This document shows positions 26,494-36,236 of a DNA stretch of 64,000 nt, piece by piece (position 1 is the first letter of the stretch; each line of letters opens with the position of its first letter). A program made the position numbers and the translations under genes. The notes under the pieces were generated by a model. That model was given only the letters and a program-made list of their open reading frames with translations. It was not told where the DNA came from and did not search any database. This DNA is from Luteitalea pratensis (GTDB taxonomy: Bacteria > Acidobacteriota > Vicinamibacteria > Vicinamibacterales > Vicinamibacteraceae): positions 1,275,001 through 1,339,000 of the forward strand of contig NZ_CP015136.1 of assembly GCF_001618865.1 (NCBI RefSeq), read 5' to 3'.

Positions 26494-27423
26494 TCACCCG
26501 AGGACTGGCTCGGTCCCGGTCTCGACGAAGGCCGGTCGGTCAGCCAGCGCACGTCTCCCGCTCAGAGCTTCCAGCGCAAGCACGATTGCCTGCGTGCCGT
26601 TGCGAGCGCCGCCGTACGCTACGACGGCGTGATACAGCTGTTTGGCGAGGGCCAGACCGGGCAGCGCCAGGTGCATGGCTTCGGCCTCCGCTAGTGCGAT
26701 TCCCATGTCCTTGATGAAGTGCTCCACGTAGAAACCGGGCTCCATGTCGCCGCGAATAATGCGCGGCACGAGATTCTGGAGGGCCCAGGATGCCGCAGCG
26801 CCGCCACCGACACTTCCGAGTACCTGCTCTAGCCCTAGCCCGGCGGCGCGCGCGTACGTGATGGCCTCACCGACCCCTACCATCGTGCCGGCAATTAGGA
26901 TCTGGTTGACCATCTTCGTGTGTTGACCACTGCCCGGCGGACCCTGCAACAGGATGGTCTTGCCCATGTGTTCTAGAAGGGGCCGGGCCCGATCGAATGC
27001 CTGCCGCTCGCCCCCGACCATGATGGACAGCGTCGCATTCCGCGCACCGATGTCGCCGCCGCTGACAGGCGCGTCGAGCACGTCGATACCATGCTCGCGG
27101 CCCGCGGCCGCGAGTCGTTGGGCAAGAGAGGGACTGCTGGTCGTGAAGTCGACGGCCAGGCTGCCCGGCTTCAGTCCAGCCAGCACCCCCCCGGCCGCTA
27201 GATAGACCTCTTCGACATCGCTCGGATAGCCGACCATCGAGAAGACAACGTCGCTCTGGCGAGCGAGTTCGCGTGGGGTGTCAGTCCAAGTGGCGCCCTC
27301 GTCCAGCAAGGACTGTGCGCGTGCCCGCGTGCGAGTGGACACGATGAGCGTGTGACCAGCGCGCAGCAAGTGGCCCGCCATCGACGCACCCATCACTCCC
27401 GTCCCTATCCAGCCAATCTGCAT
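26494..27423 (-). CDS. 3-hydroxyisobutyrate dehydrogenase-family NAD(P) oxidoreductase
   Basis: This 309-residue beta-hydroxyacid dehydrogenase has the N-terminal Rossmann motif IGWIGTGVMGASMAGHLLRAG. The substrate-binding signature is DAPVSGGDIGARNATLSIMVGG, and the catalytic Lys is in GSGQHTKMVNQI. It reduces semialdehydes or oxidises 3-hydroxyacids (3-hydroxyisobutyrate, tartronate semialdehyde, succinic semialdehyde type). The start is ATG 27423 with GGAGAG upstream. In-frame codons further upstream look non-coding. It is divergent from the TonB-receptor operon and is cytoplasmic. It could take the aldehyde made by a transaminase, though that link is inference from position. Confidence 0.9.
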   Translation of the reverse strand: MQIGWIGTGVMGASMAGHLLRAGHTLIVSTRTRARAQSLLDEGATWTDTPRELARQSDVVFSMVGYPSDVEEVYLAAGGVLAGLKPGSLAVDFTTSSPSLAQRLAAAGREHGIDVLDAPVSGGDIGARNATLSIMVGGERQAFDRARPLLEHMGKTILLQGPPGSGQHTKMVNQILIAGTMVGVGEAITYARAAGLGLEQVLGSVGGGAAASWALQNLVPRIIRGDMEPGFYVEHFIKDMGIALAEAEAMHLALPGLALAKQLYHAVVAYGGARNGTQAIVLALEALSGRRALADRPAFVETGTEPVLG

Positions 27424-27850
27424 CGTCGACTCTCCGTGACGCCTGCCGTGGCGACGTCTGTATTTCGCAGCCTCACGTGTCGTCCTCGTGCGGCGATCGC
27501 CTGCACACGACGGCGCGTAGGCCGCCAAGGAGCAAGCTCGACCCCGGCGAGGGTTACGGCTACCGAATCCGATGGAAGCATCTTCGTTTGCGTCGAGACG
27601 GGTGCTCACACCACTCCTGCAGATTTCACCCTAGACCACCGGCGCGCTGCGCGGAATCTCCTTGCTCCATGCGAGTGCGCCCACGTAGCCTCCACTCGTC
27701 CACTCGAAGAACCTGACCGCTGTCGTGATTGCGTCTGTCCGGCGCCTCGCGATGTGGGAAGCGGAGTGCCCGTGGCGAGGGGGCGCAGCGCGCGCCGCGC
27801 TCGGACCATCCGACGAGGATTCTCGCTTTCGTGGTCACAGAGGAGTCCGC
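27424..27850. promoter_or_regulatory. Divergent intergenic region, dehydrogenase vs TonB operon
   Basis: 427 bp separates the two divergent starts and should hold both promoters. It contains one copy of the gagcaagctcgac core near 27531, also seen after the YihY gene. AGGAG lies about 7 bases before the receptor ATG. No clear -35/-10 pair can be assigned by eye. Confidence 0.4.
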
Positions 27851-30800
27851 ATGTCGAGGTCTCTCACATACTTGTTCGCCCTGCTGTTGGCGCTTCCCTT
27901 TACGGCACATGGGCAGACGACGACCGCCAGTGTCGGTGGCGTCGTGCGCGACGTCAGCGGCGCCAGCATCCCCGGCACGAAGGTAACCGCTCTCAATCTG
28001 CTCACGTCGTTCAGCCGCACCACCACGACAGACGAATCGGGCGGCTACCTGATCACGAACCTGCCCATCGGTGACTATGCAGTGACGGCAGAGAGGGACG
28101 GCTTCCAGCGGTACACGCAGGCGGGGATCTCTCTCGTCGTCGGCCAGAACGCACGCGTCGACCTGCAACTCCAGGTAGGCAGCATCACCGAGGATGTCAA
28201 CGTCGTAGTCGAGGTCCCGGACGTGGACACGAGGTCGGCCACCGTTGGCGAGGTCGTGGACCGGGTGCGCATTCAGGAGTTGCCGCTCAACGGTCGCAAT
28301 CCCATGGAACTTGCGGCCGTCGTCCCCGGTGTCATCAGCGTGAGTGCTCCCGCGGTCGTGACGAACGCCAGAAGCGGTCCGCAGCTCGTGGTTGCCGGTG
28401 GCCGGGACACGTCCAACGAGTACCGCTTCGACGGCACGTCTCACAAGAACCTCACGCAGAACACGGCGCTAAATCTGCCGGCACCCGACGCGCTGCAGGA
28501 ATTCCGGGTGGTCACGAGCAACGTCAGCGCTGAATATGGCCGGTACACAGGTGGCACCGTCATCGCGGTGACACGCTCCGGAACGAACCAGTTTCGCGGC
28601 ACCGCCTGGGAGTACTTCCGGAACGACGGGCTGAACGGCACCAACTACTTCGCCACCACCAAGCCGGAGCTGAACCAGAACCAGTACGGCTTCACCCTTG
28701 GTGGCCCGGTCGCTCGCAACCGCGCCTTCTTTTTTGGATCGTACCAGGGCATCCAGGTGGAGGAGACGCGGCTGTTCGCAACCGCAACGCCACCCACGGC
28801 GGAAATGCGAGCAGGCGACTTCTCGAACGCCGCGCGAAAGCCGATTGATCCACTGACCAAGCTGCCGTTTCCCAACAACGTCATCCCCTCGTCTCGCTTC
28901 GATCCGGTCTCGATCGAGGTGATGAACCGGTACGTTCCGCTGCCGAACGCCACCGGCGGCCGGTGGGTGGAACAAGTCCCGCAGCCGACCAATGGCAACC
29001 AGTACCTGGGGAGATTCGACTACAACATCTCCGGCTCGAACACCGCCAACATTCGCTACTTCCGCGATTCCACAGAGTTGTTCACGCAGAACGGGAACAT
29101 CTCTCCCTACGCACCGAACCGACGCGCCCTGACGGTCGCGAACTGGGCAATCCAGGACACGCACACCTTCAGTCCGACGTTGCTCAACGAACTCAAACTC
29201 GGAGTCAACCGCGTAGATTCCAAGGTGTTCGTCCTCGACGACACCCAGCTGTCTGACCTCGGCGCCAACTTCCCCGGCGTGATCACGCCGCAACTGCCAA
29301 CGATTGGAGTCACCGGGTTCTTCAATCTCGCGACACAGGATGTCTTCGGCGAAGACGGCGGGATCTACCAGATCGGCAACGTTCTGCGGTGGTTCCGCGG
29401 CCGCCACGCGATCTCGGCCGGTGGCGAGTTCGAATGGACCCAGATGTTCAACCGCGGTTCGTCCGCCAATCAGGGCGTCTTCAGCTTCGACGGATACGCC
29501 ACAGGCAATGCGTTTGCGGACTTCCTGATTGGCAAGCCGGTCAGCCTCGATCAGGCGAGCCCGTACGAGCGCCTCGTGAAGGGTTGGGACTGGTACACGT
29601 TTGTGCAGGATGACTTCCGCGTGTCCAACAACCTGACGCTGAACGTCGGTCTGCGCTATCAGTACTTCCAACCGTACGGCGCCGTCTACGACCGCACCAA
29701 CACGTTCCGCGACGGCCAGCAGTCACAGGTCACGACCGCTTCGCCGCCAGGAATGGTGTTCCCCGGCGATCCGGGCATCAGCCGCGGTCTGGTGGCCGGT
29801 GACAAGAACAATTTCGCACCGCGCTTGGGTGCGGCGTGGGACCCGAGGGGCGATGGTCGCCTCAGCATTCGGGCTGCATACGGGTTGTATTACGAGGACT
29901 TCCGCTCGGACCTGTGGACGTACCCGGCGGTCAACCAGCCCTTCGTGATTCGGGAGTTCGTCAACAATCCGGCCAGCTTCCAGGATCCGTATGCTGGTCG
30001 CGTGAACCCGTTCCCGTACGTGTACTCGCCGGACACCGCGAAGTTCCAGTATCCGATGGGCCTGTTCACGGTCATCGCGCCGGAACTGGCGATGGCTCAC
30101 ATGCATCAGATGAGCTTCAGCATCGAGCACGCGCTGCCGTTCAAGATGGTGGCCAAGGCGGCCTACGTCGGGAAACGGGCCGACGACCTCATTCGGATGG
30201 AGCAGCGCAATCCTGCGACGTACATTCCCGGTCAGTCGACGCTTGCAAACACCGACGCGCGCCGACTCGGCATGCCGTCCCAGTACACCAGTTTCCGCGA
30301 GATCACGGCGAGCGCTGGGGCCAGGTACGACTCCATGCAACTGTCATTGTCGCGCCGCATGTCCCAGGGGCTGACGTTCATGTCCAGCTATACGCTCGGC
30401 AAGTTCAGGGATCAGTACTCCTCGGCCAATCTCGGCCAGACTTCACAGGACCCCGCTAATCCCGACGCCGAATGGTCGCGCTCCGATGAGGATCGTCGTC
30501 ACGTGTTCAACGCGTCGTTCCTCTACGAGTTCCCTTTCTTCCGGAACTCTGGCGGCCTCGCTCACGTCCTGCTGGCCGACTGGGCGCTGTCCGGTATGGT
30601 CAGCATGTCGAGTGGCGAGCCGGTCAACGTCCTCAGCGGACGTGATTTCTCACTGACGGGCGTTGGCTTCGACCGCCCGGACCTGGTGGGAGACCCGGTG
30701 ATTGAGCACTCGAACGATGCCGACATGGTTGCGAAGTACTTCAACACGGCGGCGTTCGTGGCCAATCAGCCCGGCCAGTACGGCAATGCGGGTCGGAACC

Positions 30801-31024
30801 TGTTCAGCGGCCCCGGGTATTCCGCTACGAACCTCTCGCTGACCAAGGCCTTCGTCCTTCCCGGCCGGCTTGGCAAGATGCAGTTCCGTGCCGAGGCGTT
30901 CAACGTGTTCAACCAGGTTAACTTCGGCCCACCCGAAGCCCGACTCATCAACGCGAACTTCGGCCGCATCCTCACGGCTGGCGAACCTCGCATCATGCAG
31001 CTTGCACTGCGCTGGAGTTACTAG
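27851..31024 (+). CDS. Oar-like TonB-dependent outer-membrane receptor
   Basis: The protein has 1057 residues from ATG 27851, with a Sec signal peptide (SLTYLFALLLALPFTAHG). A carboxypeptidase-regulatory-like domain (about 25-105, SVGGVVRDVSGASIPGTKVTA) is followed by a plug domain with ELPLNGRNPMELAAVVPGV and a long beta-barrel, ending in an aromatic outer-membrane signature (LALRWSY). The size and the phrase RTTTTDESGGYLITNLPIGDY are typical of acidobacterial Oar-type receptors. Oar-like receptors handle large or oligomeric substrates, often glycans or peptides. It is the first gene of a tight operon, with the next gene 2 bp away. Confidence 0.93.
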   Translation: MSRSLTYLFALLLALPFTAHGQTTTASVGGVVRDVSGASIPGTKVTALNLLTSFSRTTTTDESGGYLITNLPIGDYAVTAERDGFQRYTQAGISLVVGQNARVDLQLQVGSITEDVNVVVEVPDVDTRSATVGEVVDRVRIQELPLNGRNPMELAAVVPGVISVSAPAVVTNARSGPQLVVAGGRDTSNEYRFDGTSHKNLTQNTALNLPAPDALQEFRVVTSNVSAEYGRYTGGTVIAVTRSGTNQFRGTAWEYFRNDGLNGTNYFATTKPELNQNQYGFTLGGPVARNRAFFFGSYQGIQVEETRLFATATPPTAEMRAGDFSNAARKPIDPLTKLPFPNNVIPSSRFDPVSIEVMNRYVPLPNATGGRWVEQVPQPTNGNQYLGRFDYNISGSNTANIRYFRDSTELFTQNGNISPYAPNRRALTVANWAIQDTHTFSPTLLNELKLGVNRVDSKVFVLDDTQLSDLGANFPGVITPQLPTIGVTGFFNLATQDVFGEDGGIYQIGNVLRWFRGRHAISAGGEFEWTQMFNRGSSANQGVFSFDGYATGNAFADFLIGKPVSLDQASPYERLVKGWDWYTFVQDDFRVSNNLTLNVGLRYQYFQPYGAVYDRTNTFRDGQQSQVTTASPPGMVFPGDPGISRGLVAGDKNNFAPRLGAAWDPRGDGRLSIRAAYGLYYEDFRSDLWTYPAVNQPFVIREFVNNPASFQDPYAGRVNPFPYVYSPDTAKFQYPMGLFTVIAPELAMAHMHQMSFSIEHALPFKMVAKAAYVGKRADDLIRMEQRNPATYIPGQSTLANTDARRLGMPSQYTSFREITASAGARYDSMQLSLSRRMSQGLTFMSSYTLGKFRDQYSSANLGQTSQDPANPDAEWSRSDEDRRHVFNASFLYEFPFFRNSGGLAHVLLADWALSGMVSMSSGEPVNVLSGRDFSLTGVGFDRPDLVGDPVIEHSNDADMVAKYFNTAAFVANQPGQYGNAGRNLFSGPGYSATNLSLTKAFVLPGRLGKMQFRAEAFNVFNQVNFGPPEARLINANFGRILTAGEPRIMQLALRWSY

Positions 31025-31026
31025 GC

Positions 31027-33582
31027 ATGCGGCGCTCGCTCATCCTGCTCGCCCTCCTCTTCGCTGCCACGCTAAGAGGGAGCGGCAATGGCCCGGCCGC
31101 GGTGCGGCCCGATTATCCCGCGTCCAAGCACGGCGGGACGTACATGTTCAACTATTACTTGCCGCCTGCGCCGAGTGCCACGGCATGGTCGCCGGCGTGG
31201 TCGCCTGACGGCAAGTGGATTGCCGTGGCCATGCAAGGCTCCATCTGGAAGGTGGACCCGGCAAACGGCACGGCCTCCGAGGTGAGCTACAACGCAAAGT
31301 ATCACGCGTCGCCGACTTGGTCGCCTGACGGCCGCTGGATCGTGTATACGGCCGACGATGATGGGAGCAGCATTCAACTGGAGGCGGTCGACGTCCAGAC
31401 TGGAGAGTCGCACGCCCTCACGAATGATGGCCACCTGTATGCCGACCCGGCGTTTTCGCCCGATGGCAGTCGACTGGCCTACGTCTCCACGAAGCCGAAT
31501 GGCTACTTCAACGTCTACGTCCGCGCCATCAAGGACGGCCGCTGGACGGGCGAGGAGATCGCCGTCACGCAGGACAACAACTACGGAAACGAACGACTGT
31601 ACTTCGGTGCGTGGGACATGCATACGCAGCCCTCGTGGCTGCCTGGCAGCGATGCGCTGGTGCTGGTTTCCAACCGGAACGCGCCATTGGGTTCGGGCAA
31701 CGTGTGGCGCGTGCCCGTGGAGGCGAACGCCATGCCGAAAGCCACGCTGGTCCTGCAGGAGGAGACGCTGTATCGCACCCGCCCTGATGTCTCCAGGGAG
31801 GGCAAGCGCATCATCTTCTCGTCGAGTCGAGGGGCCGCCGATCAATTCAATCACCTCTATCTCGTTCCGACGGGCGGGGGCGAACCCTACAAGCTCACCT
31901 TCGGCGACCACGACGAATTCCACCCTCGGTGGTCGCCAGACGGTGAACGAATCGCTTACATCTCGAACGAAGGAGGTCTGCCACAGCTCTGGGTGCTCGA
32001 GACTTATGGTGGTGCCAAAACGCAGGTGCGGATTCAGTCGCGCCAATGGCGGCGGCCCATGGGGCGCGTGCACGTGCGCGTGGTCGATGGCGTCACGGGC
32101 GCCAGTACCGCCGCTCGGGTCTATGCCGATGGTGCCGACGGCAAGGCCTACATGCCGCCGGACGTCTACGCCAGGATCGCCAGCACGCGCATGACGCGCC
32201 GGCTGAATGGCCATGTCTTCCATGCCAGCGGCGACTTCACTCTCGAGGCACCACCGGGCCGGCTGTCCCTCGAGGCTGTCAAGGGCTTTGAGTATCAACC
32301 CTCTGCCGCCGAGGTCGAAGTGAAGGCAGACGCGACGACGCAGGCGACGCTCACGCTGCGGCCGATCGTCGACATGGCCGCGAAAGGCTGGTACGGCGGC
32401 TCCACGCATGCGCACATGAACTACGCGGGTAATCTCCGCAATACGCCGGAGCACATGATGCTCATGGGGCGCGCCGAGGACGTCGACGTTGTCAACATAC
32501 TCGCGGCCAACAAGGACAGCCGCGTCTTCGATCACCAGTACTTCGAGAAGGGCGGCGGCGAGCACTCGTCGTCGGTCGGGCAGCCGGACGTCAAGGTCAT
32601 CGTGGGGGAGGAATACCGCCCGCCTTTCTGGGGGCACGTCTTCTACATCGGCCTTGCGGACCATCTGATTTCGCCCTTCACCACGGGATACCAGGGCAGC
32701 GCTCTCGAGAGTCTGTATCCGAGCAACACGGACATGTTCCGCAAGGCGCTCGCGCAGGGCGCAGCCGTGGGGTACGTGCATGCGTTCGGTGGCGACCGTG
32801 ACCCTCTCGACGGAAGCCTGGGAGGCGCGAAAGGCTTCGCAATGGACGCGGCGCTGGGCACCATCCACGGTCTGGAGTGGTCAGGTTCGTCTCGCGGTTC
32901 GTACACGGTGTTGCACCATGCGCTCAACAACGACCTGCGCATTGCGCCCGTTGGCGGTGAGGACGCTAACACGAGCCTGCATCGCCACACGATGATGGGG
33001 AGCATTCGGACCTACGCCTACACGGGACGCACCTTCACGGCGGAAACTTGGAGGGACGCGATCAAGGCGGGCCGCACCTTCTTCAGTAACGGACCCCTCC
33101 TCGAGTTCACGATTGACGGCCAACTGCCGGGAGACTCCGTCCAGTTGACCGCGCCAGGAGCGGTCACGCTGAAGGCCGAAGTCTGGTCATTCCAACCGCT
33201 GACGAAAGTCATGGTTTACCGCAACGGCCAGATCTGGAAGGAGATCTCCCTGAAGGACGGCGGGACCCGCGCGCGCTTCGAAGAACGCGTCGAAGTGTCC
33301 GACAGCGGATGGTATGCGCTGTCGGTCGAAGGGGCGCCGGCCTTTGCGCCAGTCGACCCTTCCTTCCCGCAGGCAGGCACCAGCGCGATCAGGGTCTACG
33401 TCGGCGACCGGAAGATCAGGAATCGCGCGTCGGCCGAGTACTTCATGCGTTGGCTCGACAAGCTGAAGGGCATGTCCGAGAAGTGGCCCGGGTGGGGATC
33501 GCAGGTTGAAAAGGATCGTGTCTTCGCACAGATTCGCGAGGCGCGGCAGCGCTACGAGCAGTTCGCCAAGGAGGCGCAGTGA
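31027..33582 (+). CDS. PD40 beta-propeller plus CehA/McbA-type metallohydrolase
   Basis: This is an 851-residue secreted protein with a Sec leader in the first ~20 residues. Residues ~45-340 contain at least four PD40/TolB-like blades (SPDGKWIAV, SPDGRWIVYTADDDG, SPDGSRLAYVS, SPDGERIAYISNEGG). After a linker, residues ~455-800 form a PHP-like CehA/McbA domain beginning WYGGSTHAHMNYAGN, with metal ligands expected in THAH and in the later VGYVHAFGGDRD. The family cleaves carbamates and phosphoesters, but the role here is unknown. It sits 2 bp after the receptor gene, and its stop overlaps the next start (GTGA). Confidence 0.85.
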   Translation: MRRSLILLALLFAATLRGSGNGPAAVRPDYPASKHGGTYMFNYYLPPAPSATAWSPAWSPDGKWIAVAMQGSIWKVDPANGTASEVSYNAKYHASPTWSPDGRWIVYTADDDGSSIQLEAVDVQTGESHALTNDGHLYADPAFSPDGSRLAYVSTKPNGYFNVYVRAIKDGRWTGEEIAVTQDNNYGNERLYFGAWDMHTQPSWLPGSDALVLVSNRNAPLGSGNVWRVPVEANAMPKATLVLQEETLYRTRPDVSREGKRIIFSSSRGAADQFNHLYLVPTGGGEPYKLTFGDHDEFHPRWSPDGERIAYISNEGGLPQLWVLETYGGAKTQVRIQSRQWRRPMGRVHVRVVDGVTGASTAARVYADGADGKAYMPPDVYARIASTRMTRRLNGHVFHASGDFTLEAPPGRLSLEAVKGFEYQPSAAEVEVKADATTQATLTLRPIVDMAAKGWYGGSTHAHMNYAGNLRNTPEHMMLMGRAEDVDVVNILAANKDSRVFDHQYFEKGGGEHSSSVGQPDVKVIVGEEYRPPFWGHVFYIGLADHLISPFTTGYQGSALESLYPSNTDMFRKALAQGAAVGYVHAFGGDRDPLDGSLGGAKGFAMDAALGTIHGLEWSGSSRGSYTVLHHALNNDLRIAPVGGEDANTSLHRHTMMGSIRTYAYTGRTFTAETWRDAIKAGRTFFSNGPLLEFTIDGQLPGDSVQLTAPGAVTLKAEVWSFQPLTKVMVYRNGQIWKEISLKDGGTRARFEERVEVSDSGWYALSVEGAPAFAPVDPSFPQAGTSAIRVYVGDRKIRNRASAEYFMRWLDKLKGMSEKWPGWGSQVEKDRVFAQIREARQRYEQFAKEAQ

Positions 33583-34877
33583 CACCAGAGACGCACACAA
33601 TCGAAGGCGGGTTCTCACGGCGGGGCTTCCTGGGGCGGCTTGCCGGTGGATCCACCGCCGCACTCGTCGGTCTCACCGACACGAGAACCGCCTTTGCAGG
33701 TACCTTGCAATCGGTGCGTGCAACCGGCGCCGACGGCCGGTCGGACGGTGGCTACTGGGAGAAGGTCCGCAAGCAGTTCATGCTCGAGGACGGGTTCGCC
33801 TACCTGAACACGGGGACGCTCGGTCCCACGCCCCGTCCCGTCTGGGAGGCGATGAACGAGTACTGGCGGCTGATGGCCGTCAATCCCAACGAGAACAGCG
33901 CGGTCTTCCAGAACCACGTCGAGCAGATCCGCACGAAAGTGGCTGCCTTCGTCGGCGCAACGCCGGACGAGATCGCGATCACCCGGAACACCACCGAGGG
34001 GAACACCATTCTCTGCCAGGGGCTCGACCTAGCCCCGGGCGACGAGATCCTTATCACCGCGTATGAGCACGCGAGCAATCGCGAGACACAGATGCGCCAC
34101 GCGAAGCGTCGCGGCCTCGTCGTGAAGGAGGTGCAGTTCCCCATGCCACCTGCGAACCCGCAGGTCATCATCGACGCCTTCGCCGCGGCCATCACGCCGA
34201 AGACGCGTGTCATGCACTTCGGCAACCCGCTCGGTGGATATGGCTGCATCATGCCGGCGAAGCAATTGGCAGACCTGGCCCACAGCAAGAAGATCCTCTG
34301 CTTCGTGGATGGCGCGCACGCGACGGGCATGTTCCAGTTCAGCCTGAAGGAGTGGGGCGTCGACGGTTTCGCCTGCAATTCGCACAAGTGGCTGTGTGGG
34401 GCTGCTGGCGCGGGGGTCCTGTTCGTGAAGCGCGACGTTCAGGAACGAGTGGCGCCCGTCATGGGCATCTACCGCGACGAACCGGCGGGCGCACGGAAGT
34501 ATGACCAGCTGAGCCGTCGACCGTGGCCCACTGTGATGACATTCGAGGACATCATCGACTTCCACACGGCGATCGGCAGCGCGCGCATCGAGGCACGTGC
34601 ACGGGCTCTGGGCGAATTCGTACGGACCGGCCTCGCCGCGATCCCGAAGGTGAAGATCTACACACCGATGGATCCCGCGATGTCGTGCGGTACGACCACC
34701 GCGGGGATTGACGGCGTGCCCGGCGCGCAGATCAGGGAATACCTACGACAGAAGTACGACACCTACGTGCCAGGTGGGTCGGATCGGATACGCATCTCGA
34801 CTCACTACTTCAACACCTTCGACCAGGCCGACCGCGTGATCAAGGCCTACCGCGAGCTGGCTTCGGGGGTGTCGTAG
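33579..34877 (+). CDS. Tat-exported class V aminotransferase-fold PLP enzyme (1)
   Basis: The protein has 432 residues and starts at GTG 33579, overlapping the upstream stop by 4 bp. The leader has a twin-arginine motif SRRGFLGRLAGGSTAALVG, so a folded cofactor-loaded enzyme would be exported. The body is a fold-type I class V aminotransferase (isopenicillin N epimerase-like): FAYLNTGTLGPTPRPV, ITRNTTEGNTI and DGAHATGMFQF. The PLP Lys270 is in CNSHKWLCGAAGAG. Known exported relatives are PvdN and PtaA of Pseudomonas, which act in the periplasm. Racemase, lyase, transaminase or desulfurase activity cannot be told apart from sequence alone. Confidence 0.88.
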   Translation: MTPETHTIEGGFSRRGFLGRLAGGSTAALVGLTDTRTAFAGTLQSVRATGADGRSDGGYWEKVRKQFMLEDGFAYLNTGTLGPTPRPVWEAMNEYWRLMAVNPNENSAVFQNHVEQIRTKVAAFVGATPDEIAITRNTTEGNTILCQGLDLAPGDEILITAYEHASNRETQMRHAKRRGLVVKEVQFPMPPANPQVIIDAFAAAITPKTRVMHFGNPLGGYGCIMPAKQLADLAHSKKILCFVDGAHATGMFQFSLKEWGVDGFACNSHKWLCGAAGAGVLFVKRDVQERVAPVMGIYRDEPAGARKYDQLSRRPWPTVMTFEDIIDFHTAIGSARIEARARALGEFVRTGLAAIPKVKIYTPMDPAMSCGTTTAGIDGVPGAQIREYLRQKYDTYVPGGSDRIRISTHYFNTFDQADRVIKAYRELASGVS

Positions 34878-34879
34878 CC

Positions 34880-36181
34880 ATGCACAGCGGCTGGTCCAGA
34901 CGTGCATTCCTCCGTGTGCCAGTGGCCGGCGCAGCCGCGCTGAGCGCCGTTGACGTGCAGACTGCCTTCGCGCGCGAGATGAAGGCACCGCAGGCGTGGA
35001 AGTTCGACGCAGGCTATTGGGACCGCGTGCGTCGAAATTTCCACCTCCAGGAGGGGCTGGCGTACCTCAACACCGGCACCGTGGGTGCGACACCAGCGCC
35101 GGTGCTCGCCGCCATGAACCGCTACTGGCAGCTCATGGCGGAGAATCCCAACGAGAACAGCGCCGTTCTTCAGGGCCGTCAGGAAGCGATTCGCGCGAAG
35201 GCCGCAGCCTTCATCGGCGCGGATGCTGCCGAGGTGGCCATCCTGCGAAATGCGTCAGAAGGCAACAGCCTGGTCTGTCAGGGCATCGACCTCGCCAAGG
35301 GCGACGAGGTGCTGATTGGTTCACTCGAACACGACAGCAACCGGCAGCCGTGGCTGCTCAGGGCGAAGCGCGCCGGAATCGTCGTGAAGGAAGTGCCGAT
35401 CGGTACGCCCGCCGAGTCGCCACAGGCGATCGTGGATGCTTTCGAACGTGCCATCACGGGGCGGACGAAAGTGATCAGCGTCGCACATTGCGACACGGTC
35501 ACCGGCACCATCACGCCGCTCAAGCAGATCGCGGCGCTTGCGCACAGCCGCGGCTTGTTGATCTTCGCTGATGGTGCACAGATGCTCGGGGCCACACGCG
35601 TGGACGTACGCGATCTGGATGTCGATACGTACACCACAACCTGTCACAAGTGGCTCGCGTCGCCGGCAGGCACCGGATTGCTGTACATCCGCAAGGGCCT
35701 TCAGGACCGCATCTGGCCGAGCGTCGCCACCGAGAACTGGTGGAGCTATTCCGATGCGCGCAAGTACGACCGTGTTAGCCGTCGGCCATGGCCCGTGGTT
35801 GCGGCTCTGGAGCACGCCCTCGATTTCCAGGCGGCGATTGGTCAGGTCCGCATCGAACAGCGCATTCGCGAGCTGAGCCAGCACTTCCGTCGCGAAGCGG
35901 CCCGCATCCCGCACGTCGTGCTCTACACCCCGCAGGACCCGACGATGTCGGCGGGCATCACCAGTCTGACCCTCGACAACGTCGCGCCGGATCTCGCACG
36001 CGAGTACCTACGGCTACATCACGATGTCTACATCGCGGCCAGGACGAAGGGGGAACGGTACCCGGCCGACCCGAATGGCGTGACCGGATTCCGCGTATCG
36101 ACGCACTTCTACAATACTTTCGAGGAAGTGGAGCGCGTGTTGACAGGCCTTCGCGCCCTGGCAAGTGGCACTGCTTCCTGA
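34880..36181 (+). CDS. Tat-exported class V aminotransferase-fold PLP enzyme (2)
   Basis: This is a 433-residue paralogue of the preceding gene, starting 2 bp after its stop. Twin-arginine leader: SRRAFLRVPVAGAAALS. Shared family text: LAYLNTGTVGATPAPV, ILRNASEGNSLV and FADGAQMLGATRVD. PLP Lys257 is in TTCHKWLASPAGTG. Residues around the substrate site differ from copy 1 (DTVTGTITPLKQIAAL against FGNPLGGYG), so substrates or reactions probably differ. It is the last gene of the TonB operon, and a strong hairpin follows. Confidence 0.88.
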   Translation: MHSGWSRRAFLRVPVAGAAALSAVDVQTAFAREMKAPQAWKFDAGYWDRVRRNFHLQEGLAYLNTGTVGATPAPVLAAMNRYWQLMAENPNENSAVLQGRQEAIRAKAAAFIGADAAEVAILRNASEGNSLVCQGIDLAKGDEVLIGSLEHDSNRQPWLLRAKRAGIVVKEVPIGTPAESPQAIVDAFERAITGRTKVISVAHCDTVTGTITPLKQIAALAHSRGLLIFADGAQMLGATRVDVRDLDVDTYTTTCHKWLASPAGTGLLYIRKGLQDRIWPSVATENWWSYSDARKYDRVSRRPWPVVAALEHALDFQAAIGQVRIEQRIRELSQHFRREAARIPHVVLYTPQDPTMSAGITSLTLDNVAPDLAREYLRLHHDVYIAARTKGERYPADPNGVTGFRVSTHFYNTFEEVERVLTGLRALASGTAS

Positions 36182-36211
36182 GTAGGTGCGGCACGAGCGC
36201 AACGCCATGAT

Positions 36212-36236
36212 CGACGGGCTAGATCACAGCCCGTCG
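36212..36236. terminator. Bidirectional terminator between convergent operon and mocR-like gene
   Basis: The arms cgacgggct and agcccgtcg pair perfectly (9 bp) around a 7-nt loop. The hairpin sits 30 bp after the plus-strand stop and overlaps the minus-strand stop codon at 36219. Confidence 0.75.
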